NCBI GenBank assembly: GCA_963805645.1
Contig: CAWDVA010000008.1
Span: 116,440-180,439, forward strand
Length of the DNA stretch: 64,000 nucleotides
Source: CAVXEH01 sp963805645
GTDB taxonomy: Bacteria; Chloroflexota; Limnocylindria; QHBO01
Direction of reading: 5' to 3'
In this document: piece after piece, positions 32,036 to 40,237 of the stretch
Position numbering within the stretch: position 1 is the stretch's first letter
Layout: every line of letters starts with the position of its first letter
Notes under the pieces: generated by a model
What the model was told of the DNA's origin: nothing
Database searches by the model: none
What the model saw: the letters and a program-made list of their open reading frames with translations, nothing else
Program-made: the position numbers and the translations under genes

Positions 32036-32778
32036 ACCGCCTGCTTGCCAGCCGCGCCTACTGGGTCGTGGTGGGCCTCCTGCTCCTGCTGGTTGCGGCC
32101 GGGGTGGTCTTCGCGTTGGTCCGGGTGCTGCCCGAGGTCCGGCAGGGCGGATTCGAGCCCCAGGCGACCGCCACGCCCGGAAGCGGCGCGTCCGGGCAGC
32201 CGGGGGCGACGGGCGTCCCCATGAACGGCGCCGTCATCCCCGCCGGAGCGCAGTGCGCCGGGTGCCACCTGACAGACCAGGGGGTCATCGGCCTGCGACA
32301 GATCCCGCCGTTGGGCCATCCGCTCCAGGGCTGGAGCAACTGCACGGCCTGCCACGCGCCGGAGCGCCTGGCAGAGACCGCACCGGGGCACTCGGGCATC
32401 CACGCCACGGAATGCCTGACCTGCCATGTCCAGCCCAACCAGGCCGTTGCGCTCTCACGGCCGCACCGAGACCGGCAGAACACGAACTGCCTGAGCTGCC
32501 ACGGATCGGTCGCCCCCCTCCCGTCGGACATGACGCATCGTTCCGAGTCGGTGTGCTGGCTCTGCCACCGCCTGCCCGACCAGCAGCCCCCCATCCCGGC
32601 CCACGAGACCGCCCCGGGCGAGACGGACTGCCTGACCTGCCACGTCGGCGGCAAGGTTGGGGCCCTGCCCACCGACCACGCCGACCGAACGCCGAACGAG
32701 TGCCTCCTCTGTCATGACACGCCGCTCGGGAACCCGGCGCTCAGCCGCCTTCCGCTCCTTGGCTGGCCCGGCGGCTGA
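32032..32778 (+). CDS. membrane-anchored heptahaem cytochrome c
   Basis: This is a 248-residue protein with an N-terminal helix at about residues 9-31, a short Pro/Gly/Ala linker, and seven CXXCH sites: CAGCH, CTACH, CLTCH, CLSCH, CWLCH, CLTCH and CLLCH. Spacing is short and regular, with repeated HXXXH-like histidines. It overlaps the NrfD-like gene by four bases and closes that operon. Together with the hexahaem protein at the operon start, it gives a complex with 13 predicted haems around one quinone site. It is probably the electron exit toward the secreted cytochromes. Confidence 0.92.
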   Translation: MNRLLASRAYWVVVGLLLLLVAAGVVFALVRVLPEVRQGGFEPQATATPGSGASGQPGATGVPMNGAVIPAGAQCAGCHLTDQGVIGLRQIPPLGHPLQGWSNCTACHAPERLAETAPGHSGIHATECLTCHVQPNQAVALSRPHRDRQNTNCLSCHGSVAPLPSDMTHRSESVCWLCHRLPDQQPPIPAHETAPGETDCLTCHVGGKVGALPTDHADRTPNECLLCHDTPLGNPALSRLPLLGWPGG

Positions 32779-32881
32779 CGCCCGCCGCCTCACGAGGCGC
32801 CAGATCGGCCGAATCGCTCAAATCGGTATATCGCCCGATACAGGGCTCAGGGAGTCATCCGTACCCACCGCGGCGCCGGGC

Positions 32882-32973
32882 CATGACGGAAATGTGCATC
32901 CCAGCGGATGGGCGCCGGGACCCCTGGCCGGGACAATTCCGGCAAGCGTGGGGGTGCCCGTGTCGGGCACCCC
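32882..32973 (+). promoter_or_regulatory. conserved intergenic element, copy B, with hairpin
   Basis: This is the second copy of CATGACGGAAATGTGC-N6-GCGGATGGGCGC-N16-GACAAT, with exactly the same spacing as copy A. The 16-base spacer can fold (CCGG/CCGG) although its sequence is unlike that of copy A. A perfect 10-base stem with a 3-base loop follows (GGGGTGCCCG / CGGGCACCCC). It lies in the 256-base gap before the TPR/CcdA/ResB/CcsA maturation genes, so both the electron-transfer operon and the maturation operon would share this control. Confidence 0.6.
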
Positions 32974-33034
32974 ACCAGGGTGAGCGAGGAGCGTCGGCCA
33001 TGGACCACTGGCATCTTGTCCTTCGGGTGGACCG

Positions 33035-34141
33035 GTGAGCACGGGTTCGGCCAGGGACCCGCGCGCAACGCTGGAGCGGGAGCTGCTGGAGCGCCTTGGC
33101 GTCGAAGCTGACGCTGGCCCCGAACAGATCGAGGCTGCGCACGAGGCCGTGGTGGACTTCCTCGCGGACGCTCCGCGCCGCCTTCGCAGCTGGGCCCGGG
33201 TGCAGGCCGCCGCCGCTGACGAGGCGTTCGCCCTGTTGATCGATCCGTCGGCCCTGGGCGATGTTGCGCAGGCCCGCTCGACGGCCGTTGCGCAGCCCCC
33301 CGCCGAAGACACGCCGGAGCCCGCGCCGGCACGGCCGTCACGACGACGGACGACCCGGCGCCATGCCGCCAAGGACTCCACACCGCCGTCGGACGACGTG
33401 GACGCGCTCATCGCCGAGGTGACGCCCAGCGCGCACCGCGACGAGGTGCGCGGCCCGGCGCGTCTGGGAGCCCGGGCGGTGCCCTGGACGGGCCGTTCCG
33501 GTCGATGGCTGCGCGCGGCACTGGCCGCCGGCGCCGTGATGGCAGCGGTGGCCGTGGTCATCGTCGTCTACCAGTCGGGCGGGACGTCACCGATCGCGGC
33601 GAGCGAGGCGTCGCCGTCGGCCGCGCCGTCGGCCGGCCTCGACGAGGCGCAGGTTGCCGCCCTCATGGCCCGGGTGCAATCGGATCCGAACGACACGGAT
33701 GCGCTCATGGCGCTGGGCGACGCGTTCTTCGCCGCCGGCGAGTACGACGTCGCCGGGAACTGGCTTGCCAAGCTCGTTGCGATCCAGCCTACGAACGCGC
33801 GCGCCCTCCTCGCCCTGGGCGCCGCGGACTACAACGCGGGGAACCTCTCTGAGGCGGAGCAGTCCTGGCTCCAGGTCGTGGACCTCGATCCGGAGAACGT
33901 CGAAGCGCACTACGACCTGGGTTGGGCCTACCTCCAGCAGGAGCCCTCCGACCTGGATGCCGTGCGACGTGAATGGACGAAGGTCCTGGATCTGGCACCG
34001 GGAACCGAGGTCGCCCAGCGTGTCCAGCAGCACCTCGACGCTCTGGCGAGCCCGGATCCCGCCGCCTCTGGCGGCGTGACGGCATCGCCGTCGGCCATCG
34101 CGGACTCGACGCAGGCGCCATCGGCTTCGGTGGCACCGTGA
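33035..34141 (+). CDS. TPR protein with N-terminal J-like helical domain
   Basis: This is a 368-residue protein from a GTG start. Residues 12-72 form a helical module (LLERLGVEADAGPEQIEAAHEAVV, then AAADEAFALLIDPSAL) that resembles a J domain in layout but has no HPD motif. A basic, Pro-rich linker leads to one membrane helix (160-180) and to exported TPR units (DALMALGDAFFAAGEYDVAGNWLAKLVAIQP and two more). The layout, a cytoplasmic module plus membrane span plus exported TPRs, suits a CcmI/NrfG-like apocytochrome handling factor. It overlaps the CcdA gene (GTGA) at the start of a system II cytochrome c maturation operon. Confidence 0.85.
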   Translation: MSTGSARDPRATLERELLERLGVEADAGPEQIEAAHEAVVDFLADAPRRLRSWARVQAAAADEAFALLIDPSALGDVAQARSTAVAQPPAEDTPEPAPARPSRRRTTRRHAAKDSTPPSDDVDALIAEVTPSAHRDEVRGPARLGARAVPWTGRSGRWLRAALAAGAVMAAVAVVIVVYQSGGTSPIAASEASPSAAPSAGLDEAQVAALMARVQSDPNDTDALMALGDAFFAAGEYDVAGNWLAKLVAIQPTNARALLALGAADYNAGNLSEAEQSWLQVVDLDPENVEAHYDLGWAYLQQEPSDLDAVRREWTKVLDLAPGTEVAQRVQQHLDALASPDPAASGGVTASPSAIADSTQAPSASVAP

Positions 34142-34869
34142 GTGGCCTGCTCGGCCTCGGGGTCGCCTTCGCCGGCGGGGTCGTCTCGTTCGCGTCGCCC
34201 TGCTGCCTGCCGCTCGTCCCGGCCTACCTGGGCTACATGATCGGCGCGACGCCGGTCGACGATCGACGGCGCACGCTGCTCCATGGCCTCGCCTTCACCC
34301 TCGGCTTCAGCCTGGTCTTCGTCGCGTTCTGGGCCTCCATCGGTCTGATCGGCTATCTCCTCGCCGGCAACGCGCGCTACCTGCGCCAGATCGGCGGCGG
34401 ACTGCTGGTCCTGATGGGCCTGCACGTGGCGGGCGTGATCAACATCCCGCTCCTGTGGCGCGACCTGCGGCCGCTCCCGGCCATGGCCGGTCCGGCGGTC
34501 CAGGGCGACGGGCTGGCGGCCTCCCCGCGGACGGGCTACGGCCGCTCCCTGGTCTTCGGCTCGCTCTTCGCAGCCGGCTGGAGCCCGTGCATCGGCCCGA
34601 TCCTCGGGGCGATCATCGCGCTTGCCTCGACCACTGAGAGCGTCGCCCAGGGGACGCTCCTGCTGGTCGCCTACTCGGCCGGCCTGGCCGTCCCGTTCCT
34701 GGCGGTCGCGCTCGGCGCGTCCGCCGTCTCCCGGCGCCTGGGCTGGATGAGCCGGCATCACCTCGCCGTTTCGCGGGCAAGCGGTGTGCTGCTCGTGGGG
34801 CTCGGCGCTCTCATGGTCACGAACCTGCTCGGCCGGCTGGCGACCTTTGGGTCGCCGCTGGGCGGCTGA
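34138..34869 (+). CDS. ccdA: CcdA-family cytochrome c biogenesis protein
   Basis: This is a 243-residue membrane protein with six hydrophobic helices. The redox cysteines are in SFASPCCLPLVPAYLGYM (helix 1) and AAGWSPCIGPILGAIIAL (helix 4). CcdA transfers electrons from cytoplasmic thioredoxin to the extracytoplasmic TlpA/ResA protein that keeps apocytochrome CXXCH cysteines reduced. The GTG start overlaps the TPR gene stop, and its own stop is next to the ResB gene. It is part of a complete system II haem-attachment set. It is more typical of CcdA in cytochrome operons than the copy near 6 kb. Confidence 0.93.
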   Translation: MSGLLGLGVAFAGGVVSFASPCCLPLVPAYLGYMIGATPVDDRRRTLLHGLAFTLGFSLVFVAFWASIGLIGYLLAGNARYLRQIGGGLLVLMGLHVAGVINIPLLWRDLRPLPAMAGPAVQGDGLAASPRTGYGRSLVFGSLFAAGWSPCIGPILGAIIALASTTESVAQGTLLLVAYSAGLAVPFLAVALGASAVSRRLGWMSRHHLAVSRASGVLLVGLGALMVTNLLGRLATFGSPLGG

Positions 34870-34880
34870 TGGAGGAGCAC

Positions 34881-36344
34881 ATGGCACAGAACGCGCGGAC
34901 CCGGTCGCTGGTCCGGTCACCGCTGCGCGCGCAACCAGCGGGCCAGGACGATGCATCGGCGGTCGACTCTGTCCTGGAGCCGCTGTGGGGCCTGCTGACC
35001 TCCATGCGCTTCGTGCTGGTGGTGATCCTGGCGCTCGCCGTGCTGGTGCTCGCCGGAACGGTCATCGTCCAGGCGCCGGCCGGTGTGGCCGGCAACCCGG
35101 AGGCGATGGCGGACTGGGTCGGCCAGGTGCGCCCGAAGTACGGCGGCTGGACACCGGTCCTGGAGACGCTCCAGCTGTTCACTGCGTTCACCTCCGTCTG
35201 GTTCAAGATCCTGATGACCGCGCTGTCGATCAGCCTGATCGCCTGCAGCGTCCACCGGGTGAAGGGCCTGTGGCACACCGCGACCCGGCCGCGCATCGAC
35301 GTCGGTGATCGGTTCTTCGAGCACGCGCCACAGCGCGAGGCAATCCTGGGCCGCCAGGATCCATCGGAAGCCCTTGGCTCGATCCGCGGGGCGCTCGGGC
35401 AGCACCGCTACCGGCTGCTCGTCACGGAGGACGAGGACGGTATCCACGCGTACGCCGACCGCAACCGATGGGCGCCGATGGGCTCGCTGATCGGGCACCT
35501 CAGCGTGCTCTTCATCGTGGCAGGCGCCATCGTCGGCACCAGCTTCGGCTTCCGCGATACGGGCTTCATCGTGGCGGAGGGGGCTACCGCTCCGGTCGCC
35601 GCCGACGGGCTGAGCCTCCAGCTCGTCTCGTTCAAGGATGCCTATGACCCCCTGACCGGCATGCCCCAGGACTACGCGAGCGACGTCATCCTCTACCAGG
35701 GTGGCGAGCAGGTCGCCCGCCAGGTCGTGCGGGTCAACGAGCCGCTCCGTTACGACGGCGTCTCGTTCTACCAGTCGTTCTTCGGGGCAGCCGCGGTGGT
35801 GCGCGTCACCGACTCGTCGGGCACCGTGCTCCACGCGGGAGGCGTGCCGCTGGCGTGGTCGACGAACGACGACAGCCGTCGGGTAGGGACCTTCTCGCTG
35901 TCGAGCGCCGGCCTTACGGTCTGGGTCGTGGAGTCGGCGGGGACCGATGACCCGCTCATCCAGCCGGGCCAGGTTCGCCTGGAGGTCTACGAGACCCAGG
36001 GCGACGGCCAGCCGATCGCGCTGCAGACGATCGACCAGGGCACGCCCGCCACGGTCGCCGGCCTGGACTTCACCTTCGAGCGCGAGAGCGCGTACACGGG
36101 GCTCAGCGTGGCCCGCGACCCCGGAGCGCCCCTCGTGTGGCTGGGCGCGCTGATGCTCATCGCGGGCTTCAGCGTGGTGCTCGTCTTCCCGCACCGCCGC
36201 GTCTGGTTCCGGATCACGTCCCGGCGGGGCGGCAGCGCGATCGCCATGGCGTCGGTCGGGCGCCAGGACAGCGGCATCGGCCGCGACTTCACCGACCTCG
36301 TCACCGATCTCCGGCGCGCGCTCCAGCCGCCGGCCAAGTCCTGA
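34881..36344 (+). CDS. resB: ResB-like cytochrome c biogenesis protein (system II)
   Basis: This is a 487-residue membrane protein and one half of the system II cytochrome c synthase. Helices lie near residues 43-65, 97-118 and 203-225, followed by a large exported domain and a last helix near residue 412. The family block PLWGLLTSMRFVLVVILALA opens the first helix. The ATG preceded by GGAGGAG is preferred to one four codons upstream that overlaps the ccdA stop. With CcsA encoded next, it forms the haem handling and ligation complex needed for the many CXXCH proteins here. Confidence 0.93.
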   Translation: MAQNARTRSLVRSPLRAQPAGQDDASAVDSVLEPLWGLLTSMRFVLVVILALAVLVLAGTVIVQAPAGVAGNPEAMADWVGQVRPKYGGWTPVLETLQLFTAFTSVWFKILMTALSISLIACSVHRVKGLWHTATRPRIDVGDRFFEHAPQREAILGRQDPSEALGSIRGALGQHRYRLLVTEDEDGIHAYADRNRWAPMGSLIGHLSVLFIVAGAIVGTSFGFRDTGFIVAEGATAPVAADGLSLQLVSFKDAYDPLTGMPQDYASDVILYQGGEQVARQVVRVNEPLRYDGVSFYQSFFGAAAVVRVTDSSGTVLHAGGVPLAWSTNDDSRRVGTFSLSSAGLTVWVVESAGTDDPLIQPGQVRLEVYETQGDGQPIALQTIDQGTPATVAGLDFTFERESAYTGLSVARDPGAPLVWLGALMLIAGFSVVLVFPHRRVWFRITSRRGGSAIAMASVGRQDSGIGRDFTDLVTDLRRALQPPAKS

Positions 36345-36357
36345 GGAGCTGTTGACA

Positions 36358-37242
36358 GTGTTCAAGATGTCGGAGTACTCGCTCATCGCCGCCGTGCTGA
36401 GCATCGGCCTGGCCCTGCTGGTCTACCTCGCCTACTCGCTCACCACCCTGCGCTCGGCGCGCCTCCAGACGGCCGGCGCGGGCTTCGAGAGCTCGGGCGT
36501 GGGCTTCGCGGTCGGTGCCGGCACGGCGAACCTGGGCCGGTATGGCACCGTGCTGAGCTGGCTGGGCACCATCGCGCTGACCCTGGCGCTCGTCTTCCGG
36601 ACCATCGCCACCGGGCACGGCCCGTTCGCCAACCAGTACGAGTTCGCGGTCGCCTTCAGCTGGGGGACCCTGGTCGCCTACCTGTGGTTCGAGCGTCGTT
36701 ACCACCAGCGCGTGCTGGGCGTGGTGGCGCTCGGGGTGGCGCTGGCGCTGATGCTCTATGCCATCTCGATCCCGTCCACCATCCAGCCCCTGGTGCCGGC
36801 GCTGCAGAACAACCTGCTGCTGACGCTCCACGTGGCCGTGGCGATCGTGGCCTACGGGTCCTTCACCGTCGGCTTCGCGGCCGCGGTGCTGTTCCTCATC
36901 CAGCCGTCCGGCGGCCGATGGGGCCTGCCGCGACCCGAGCTTCTCGACGAGATCGGCTACAAGGCGATCGTCGTGGGCTTCCCGTTCCTGACGGCGGTCA
37001 TCGTCCTCGGCGCGCTGTGGGCCGAGGTCGCCTGGGGCGCGTACTGGCAGTGGGATCCCAAGGAGACGGCGTCGCTGGTGACGTGGCTGATCTACGCCGC
37101 CTATCTGCATGCGCGGATCGTGCGCGGCTGGCGCGGCCAGCGCGCGGCGCTGCTCCTGGTGGCGGGCTTCGGCGCAACGCTCTTCACGTACTTCGGGAAC
37201 CTGTTCTACGGCGGGCTGCACAGCTACGCCGGGCTGAACTAG
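36358..37242 (+). CDS. ccsA: cytochrome c biogenesis protein CcsA/ResC (haem lyase)
   Basis: This is a membrane protein of about 294 residues with eight hydrophobic helices. The tryptophan-rich haem-binding segment is clear (WGAYWQWDPKETASLVTW), and conserved histidines lie in TLHVAVA and GGLHSYAG at the end. It binds haem with ResB and joins it to apocytochrome thiols at the outer face. Three starts are possible: TTG, the GTG two codons later and an ATG. The GTG is nine bases after GAGGAG and was chosen. The gene order ccdA-resB-ccsA-tlpA is the standard system II arrangement. Confidence 0.94.
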   Translation: MFKMSEYSLIAAVLSIGLALLVYLAYSLTTLRSARLQTAGAGFESSGVGFAVGAGTANLGRYGTVLSWLGTIALTLALVFRTIATGHGPFANQYEFAVAFSWGTLVAYLWFERRYHQRVLGVVALGVALALMLYAISIPSTIQPLVPALQNNLLLTLHVAVAIVAYGSFTVGFAAAVLFLIQPSGGRWGLPRPELLDEIGYKAIVVGFPFLTAVIVLGALWAEVAWGAYWQWDPKETASLVTWLIYAAYLHARIVRGWRGQRAALLLVAGFGATLFTYFGNLFYGGLHSYAGLN

Positions 37243-37273
37243 GCGCCCGGCGACGGGCGGAGGAGGTCGCAGC

Positions 37274-37864
37274 ATGGAGCTCGGAGCGGGCATGGGCGCG
37301 CGCCCCCGGGGTTCGGAACGCCTGCGGACCGCCGTGGTGGTGGTGGTCACGGTGGTCGCCATCGCGGCCGCGGCGCTCATCATCGACAATCCGTTCGCGG
37401 ACGGAGTCAGCGACCTGAGCCTCACCGGCGCCGTGGCGGCCGCACCCCCCAGCGCCGGTGATGCCCCGCCCGCGTTCAGCCTCGGCACGATCGACGGGGG
37501 GACCGTGCGCCTGTCGGACTACATCGGCCACCCGCTCTGGCTCACCTTCGGTGCCAGCTGGTGCAGTGAATGCCGCGCCGAGGCGCCCGATATCGAGGCG
37601 GCCCAGGAACGCTACGGCGAGCAGGGCCTCGTGATCCTCGCCGTGTTCCAGGAAGATGCGTCGAGCGCAGCGGCCTATGCGGCGCGGGCCGGCCTCACCT
37701 TCACCATCGCCGTCGACCCCGACACGCGGGTGGCCAGCCGGTACGACATCCTGGGCATCCCGACGCACGTCTTCATCGGCGCCGACGGCGTGGTGCGCGC
37801 CTTCCGGGTGGGAGCCCTCAAGCCGGACGACATCGACCGGTACGTCACCGAGCTGCTCGGTTGA
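37274..37864 (+). CDS. ResA/TlpA-like thioredoxin
   Basis: This is a 196-residue exported thioredoxin-fold protein with an anchor helix at about residues 19-38 and the active site WCSEC at residues 96-100. The later motif ILGIPTHVFIGADG contains the cis-proline. It is the expected last reductant in the system II pathway, reducing apocytochrome CXXCH cysteines with electrons from CcdA. The active-site dipeptide Ser-Glu differs from that of the oxidase-operon TlpA (Gly-Pro), and Glu between the cysteines is also seen in ResA (CEPC). It is followed after four bases by the decahaem cytochrome gene. Confidence 0.92.
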   Translation: MELGAGMGARPRGSERLRTAVVVVVTVVAIAAAALIIDNPFADGVSDLSLTGAVAAAPPSAGDAPPAFSLGTIDGGTVRLSDYIGHPLWLTFGASWCSECRAEAPDIEAAQERYGEQGLVILAVFQEDASSAAAYAARAGLTFTIAVDPDTRVASRYDILGIPTHVFIGADGVVRAFRVGALKPDDIDRYVTELLG

Positions 37865-37868
37865 GCCG

Positions 37869-39521
37869 ATGAGCGACGAGACGGCGCAGCCCGGCCCGGA
37901 CGAGGAGCCTGCCGAGGGCCCGGTGCCACCGGTGTCCGATGCGGAGTCCGGCGATGCGGCCGGCCTCTCCTCGGACAGCGCCCCGGTGCCACGGCGCGGC
38001 GTGCGGCGCTTCCTGCGCCAGCCGCAGAGCCGTCGCGGCTTCTTCGCCCTGATGCTGGTGGTCGCCGGGTTCGCCGCGGCTGCCGCACTGGGCACCATCT
38101 CCGCCATTGGCTGGACCGAAACCGCCAGCTTCTGCGGGAGATGTCACCAGATGGGCCCGGAACTTGCTGCCTACGACGCGGGGCCGCATCGCGACGTCGC
38201 CTGCGCCGAATGTCACGTGGAGCCCGGCATCGGCGGCTGGATCAAGGCCAAGCTGAACGGCACCCGCCAGCTGGTCGAGGTCCTGACCGGCACCTTCCCC
38301 ACCCCCATCCCGCCACCCGACCACTCGGACCTGCCATCGGCGGAGACCACCTGCCTGTCGTGTCATTCGCTGGGACGGCTGGCGACCACCACGGTGGTGA
38401 CCCGGACCCAGTACACCGCCGATGACGCGAACACCCCGCAGTTCGTGGCGCTCATGATCCGGCCCGCCGGGGGCGACCCGACCGACGTCGAGCGCAGCGT
38501 TCACTGGCACGTGCTGCAGACCGTCGACTACGGAAGCGCCGACCCGCATGCCCAGACGATCGACTGGGTGTCGGTGCGGCGCGACGACGGAAGCACGGAG
38601 ACGTTCGTCGCCTCCGACCAGGTGGCGGTCTCCGACGACGCGACGCCCGACCTCCAGCGGTTGCAGGCCGACGAGGCTGCCCGCCGCATGGACTGCCTGG
38701 TCTGCCACAACCGGGTCGGCCACCCGCTCCCGAACCCGCGCCGCGAGGTGGATGCCGCCATGACCGCGGGCACCATCGATCCGTCGCTGCCCGAGATCAA
38801 GCGGGTCGCGATGGGCATCCTGACCGACAGCTATCCGACCCTGGCCGCCGCGGACGCCGCCGCGGCGAGCATCCGCGACTTCTACGAGCTGCGCTACCCG
38901 ACCATCGCCACTGCCGACGTGGCGGCGATCGACGAGGCCGTCGGCCAGGTCCAGCTCATCTACCGCCTGGCTGCGACGCCCGAGATGAAGGTCACCGCGA
39001 CGACCTACCCCGACAACCTGGGGCACACGGACTTCCCCGGCTGCTTCCGCTGCCACGACGGAGCGCACTTCAAGGTCGTCGACGGGCAGCTCACCTCCGA
39101 GGCCATCCCCTTCACCTGCGACACGTGCCATACCTTCCCGCAGATCGGCGGCGTCACCGCCCTGCCCATGGGCGAAGCGCCCGATTCGCACGCCGACGGC
39201 CTCTGGGTCTTCAACCACAACAAGGTCGCGACCTCCGATGACCCGGGCGGCACGAGCTGTGGCGCGTGCCATGCCAAGGACTACTGCGTGAACTGCCACC
39301 AGACGGGCGCGGTGCAGGTCTCGCACGACGACATGCTCCTCAACCACGCGCAGGTGACGAACGAGGCCGGTGCGACGGCATGCGCGTACTGCCACCAGCC
39401 GGCGTACTGCGCCCGCTGCCATGCCGATCCGGTGCTGCCTGGCGGCAACGGCGGCCTGAGCTCGGTCGAGCCGGCGGATCTGCGCTGGCCGCTGCTGGTC
39501 ACGGCGAGGAGTGCGCCGTGA
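37869..39521 (+). CDS. decahaem NapC/NirT-type membrane cytochrome c
   Basis: This is a 550-residue protein with an acidic N-terminal tail, one helix (about residues 58-80) and ten CXXCH sites: CGRCH (89-93), CAECH, CLSCH, CLVCH, CFRCH, CDTCH, CGACH, CVNCH, CAYCH and CARCH. The first part (ASFCGRCHQMGPE, then DVACAECHVEPG) matches the NapC/NirT quinol dehydrogenase family. The last five sites are closely packed. NapC-like proteins take electrons from menaquinol and give them to periplasmic cytochromes. The gene sits at the end of the maturation operon and is coupled (GTGA) to a small regulator. It is longer and has more haems than ordinary four-haem NapC. Confidence 0.93.
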   Translation: MSDETAQPGPDEEPAEGPVPPVSDAESGDAAGLSSDSAPVPRRGVRRFLRQPQSRRGFFALMLVVAGFAAAAALGTISAIGWTETASFCGRCHQMGPELAAYDAGPHRDVACAECHVEPGIGGWIKAKLNGTRQLVEVLTGTFPTPIPPPDHSDLPSAETTCLSCHSLGRLATTTVVTRTQYTADDANTPQFVALMIRPAGGDPTDVERSVHWHVLQTVDYGSADPHAQTIDWVSVRRDDGSTETFVASDQVAVSDDATPDLQRLQADEAARRMDCLVCHNRVGHPLPNPRREVDAAMTAGTIDPSLPEIKRVAMGILTDSYPTLAAADAAAASIRDFYELRYPTIATADVAAIDEAVGQVQLIYRLAATPEMKVTATTYPDNLGHTDFPGCFRCHDGAHFKVVDGQLTSEAIPFTCDTCHTFPQIGGVTALPMGEAPDSHADGLWVFNHNKVATSDDPGGTSCGACHAKDYCVNCHQTGAVQVSHDDMLLNHAQVTNEAGATACAYCHQPAYCARCHADPVLPGGNGGLSSVEPADLRWPLLVTARSAP

Positions 39522-40096
39522 GGCGGACGGCTCCCGTCGAGCGCGAGTGGATCGCCGCCGGCGAGGCGATGGCGCTGCTGGGCGTCTCGCCCGCCACCCT
39601 GCGTCGATGGGCCGATGCCGGCCAGCTGGCGGCCTTCACCACCCCCGGGGGGCATCGGCGATTCGATCGGTCCGCGGTCCTCTCGCTCCTGCCGGCCGTC
39701 GGGCATCGGTCATCGCCGCATGGCCCGGCCACCGCCACGGGTGGGGAGGACGGGGTGCTGAAGGCGCTCCGCGCGTACCTCGGAGCCCCGTCCCACGAAC
39801 GGCCATCGGCACTTCGCGCGGCGCAGGAGAGCGCGGCCCGCTATGGCGCTGAGACCCGCGCCGCCGGCCTGTCTGCCACCGAGACGGTAGGTGCCTTTCA
39901 GCGGCTGCGCTCGCGCCTGCTGCGCGAGCTGACCACGGGCCCGTTCTCGGAGGGGATCGATGCAGCGCGCGCCATCGACCTTCTGATGACGGCCATCGAG
40001 CAGTGTGACTGCCTCCTCGAGGCGTGCGTCGGCAGCCACGAGGCCGTGAAGACCGCGGAATCGGGAAGGGGCGACGGGGTGCCGGCGGCGTCCTGA
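39518..40096 (+). CDS. MerR/BldC-like helix-turn-helix protein
   Basis: This is a 192-residue protein starting at a GTG that overlaps the decahaem gene's stop, behind GAGGAG. The N-terminal winged HTH is typical of the MerR/excisionase group (WIAAGEAMALLGVSPATLRRWADAGQLAAFTTPGGHRRFDRSAV), and the TPGGHRRF wing motif is clear. The C-terminal region is helical with no metal or ligand motif; one Cys pair occurs in EQCDCLLEACVG. Those closely spaced cysteines could sense metal or redox state. Coupling to a cytochrome gene suggests local regulation of electron-transfer genes. Confidence 0.88.
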   Translation: MRRTAPVEREWIAAGEAMALLGVSPATLRRWADAGQLAAFTTPGGHRRFDRSAVLSLLPAVGHRSSPHGPATATGGEDGVLKALRAYLGAPSHERPSALRAAQESAARYGAETRAAGLSATETVGAFQRLRSRLLRELTTGPFSEGIDAARAIDLLMTAIEQCDCLLEACVGSHEAVKTAESGRGDGVPAAS

Positions 40097-40237
40097 CCTG
40101 CGGCCGCTCGACCCTTCCCCGGGCGGCGCAAGCGAAGCGGCCGGTCGGGGAGGATAATGAGAGCCCGCGACTGGCATGTTCGAGGCCCGATTGGCCGGAT
40201 GCGCCACAACCTCGATCGCCGATGGAGGGCCCCCCAC

